Below, piece by piece: positions 63,496 to 64,000 of a stretch of DNA of 64,000 nucleotides. Location: NCBI RefSeq assembly GCF_000317125.1, contig NC_019695.1, forward strand, positions 4,700,336 through 4,764,335, written 5' to 3'. Positions within the stretch are counted from its first letter, which is position 1. Each line of letters begins with the position of its first letter. Source of the DNA: Chroococcidiopsis thermalis PCC 7203 (GTDB taxonomy: Bacteria; Cyanobacteriota; Cyanobacteriia; Cyanobacteriales; Chroococcidiopsidaceae). The position numbers and the translations under genes were made by a program. The notes below the pieces were generated by a model, which ran no database searches, had not been told where the DNA came from, and saw only the letters and a program-made list of their open reading frames with translations.

Positions 63496-64000
63496 TCAGT
63501 CAAGGTAGAACAGCGTCACGATCTTCCTTTGATCTTCTGCCTCTTGGCAAGTTTGCAAAAGCGTGCGGCTATCGTGGAAAGCAAAGCAGATTAGCTGTTG
63601 GCAACGAGAAACGATCTCTTGGTTGCATACAGCACTAGCTTCTGCCAAAGACATTTGGTCGTTTTTGGCGTTTTCTACTAAATGCATCACCTTTTCTAAC
63701 TGCTGGCGCGATTCCAGGGGTTGACGCTCTAAACTTTGTGGCAGAATTACAGTCAACATATTCGCATCGGCACGCATCGCACCGCGAATAGCAGCTGAAT
63801 TTGTCCCCGTCGCACCGGAAGTTATAATCCGATTACCCGACAGAACCAGAGCGTAGCTCATCATTTCGATTAAGTGCTGATGAGTCAGGGGGACGTGACG
63901 CGACCCCAGTAAAGCAATTCGTTTTGCGCCCGTTTGCTGAATCGTTGCCAACTCTTGGGCAAGGGTATCGACATCGGATACATTGATAGACTGGCTCTGC
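63496..64000 (-). CDS. DprA/SLOG-like protein (N-terminus beyond window)
   Basis: The frame runs through the right edge; 151 codons remain from an internal TTG at 63951, and upstream codons (QSQSINVSDVDTLAQEL) are also open. The SLOG/Rossmann-like core has KRIALLGSRHVPLT, IITSGATGTNSAAIRGAMRA (phosphate-binding region) and ICFAFHDSRTL. It is widely annotated as DNA recombination-mediator protein A (DprA-like) in cyanobacteria, though the DprA DNA-binding evidence here is indirect. It is in an operon with the MAPEG gene. Confidence 0.8.
   Translation of the reverse strand, partial: QSQSINVSDVDTLAQELATIQQTGAKRIALLGSRHVPLTHQHLIEMMSYALVLSGNRIITSGATGTNSAAIRGAMRADANMLTVILPQSLERQPLESRQQLEKVMHLVENAKNDQMSLAEASAVCNQEIVSRCQQLICFAFHDSRTLLQTCQEAEDQRKIVTLFYLD

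Overview
This window reads as a cyanobacterial chromosome. The evidence is the very frequent GCGATCGC (HIP1) octamers, a Psb34 photosystem II assembly peptide, a fused ThiO-ThiG protein, a COP23-domain protein, PxcA, a PatA/PixG-type response regulator and a Mo-nitrogenase C-terminal-domain protein. Heptameric short tandem repeats (ACCAATT, TTTTGAC, GACAAGGGG types) and several palindromic repeat families fit the Chroococcidiopsis/heterocystous branch. The genus is inference. I see no rRNA, tRNA, CRISPR array or transposase.

Layout. 1-5 kb: a minus-strand group of two secreted trypsin-like proteases (one with TPRs, cut by the left edge), a COP23 protein and a membrane Ser/Thr kinase. 5-15 kb: mostly housekeeping genes (mtnA, dxs, cobS, ftsH, an EamA exporter, a pabC-like lyase) plus a third secreted protease. 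15-20 kb: a two-part sodium:solute symporter, a candidate secreted PD-(D/E)XK nuclease with a possible partner gene, and a duplicated TPR pair. 20-28 kb: cimA, a 2Fe-2S ferredoxin, a TPP riboswitch driving thiO-thiG, psb34 (absent from most automatic calls because of its size), ilvD and two envelope lipoproteins. 28-37 kb: a sugar ABC permease, an SGLT-type symporter, an SLH porin, an LRAT-domain protein bracketed by perfect 34-bp inverted repeats, glcD and the decayed end of a class D beta-lactamase. 37-42.5 kb: smc and a PRC-barrel protein.

The most interesting region is 42.6-62 kb. An RppB-like histidine kinase and an RppA-like response regulator flank a gamma-carbonic-anhydrase/CcmM-like protein, a fragment of the same fold, the proton-extrusion protein PxcA and a bestrophin. 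All four are plausible parts of an inorganic-carbon and pH homeostasis module. A Pix/Pil-type chemotaxis operon follows (PatA-like regulator, Mo-nitro_C protein, CheY, CheW, MCP, CheA). Its receptor lacks the Cys-His pair of a cyanobacteriochrome, and its CheA reading frame carries an in-frame TAA before the phosphorylated histidine. A second kinase paralogue with an altered H-box lies at 60.6 kb. Direct repeats of TTTTGTC with an 11-bp period precede the carbonic anhydrase, the chemotaxis operon and this second kinase, suggesting one shared OmpR-type regulator.

The end of the window holds a bacterial metallothionein with an SmtB-type operator, yajQ, a MAPEG protein and a DprA/SLOG-like protein cut by the right edge. 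A cross-cutting theme is repeat DNA translated in frame: heptamer arrays or palindromes supply coding sequence in thiO-thiG, cheA, smc, cimA, pabC and the 3' end of the CheW gene. Start sites were moved from the longest frame where a Shine-Dalgarno sequence or family alignment argued for it. All functional statements rest on recognised motifs, not on database searches.
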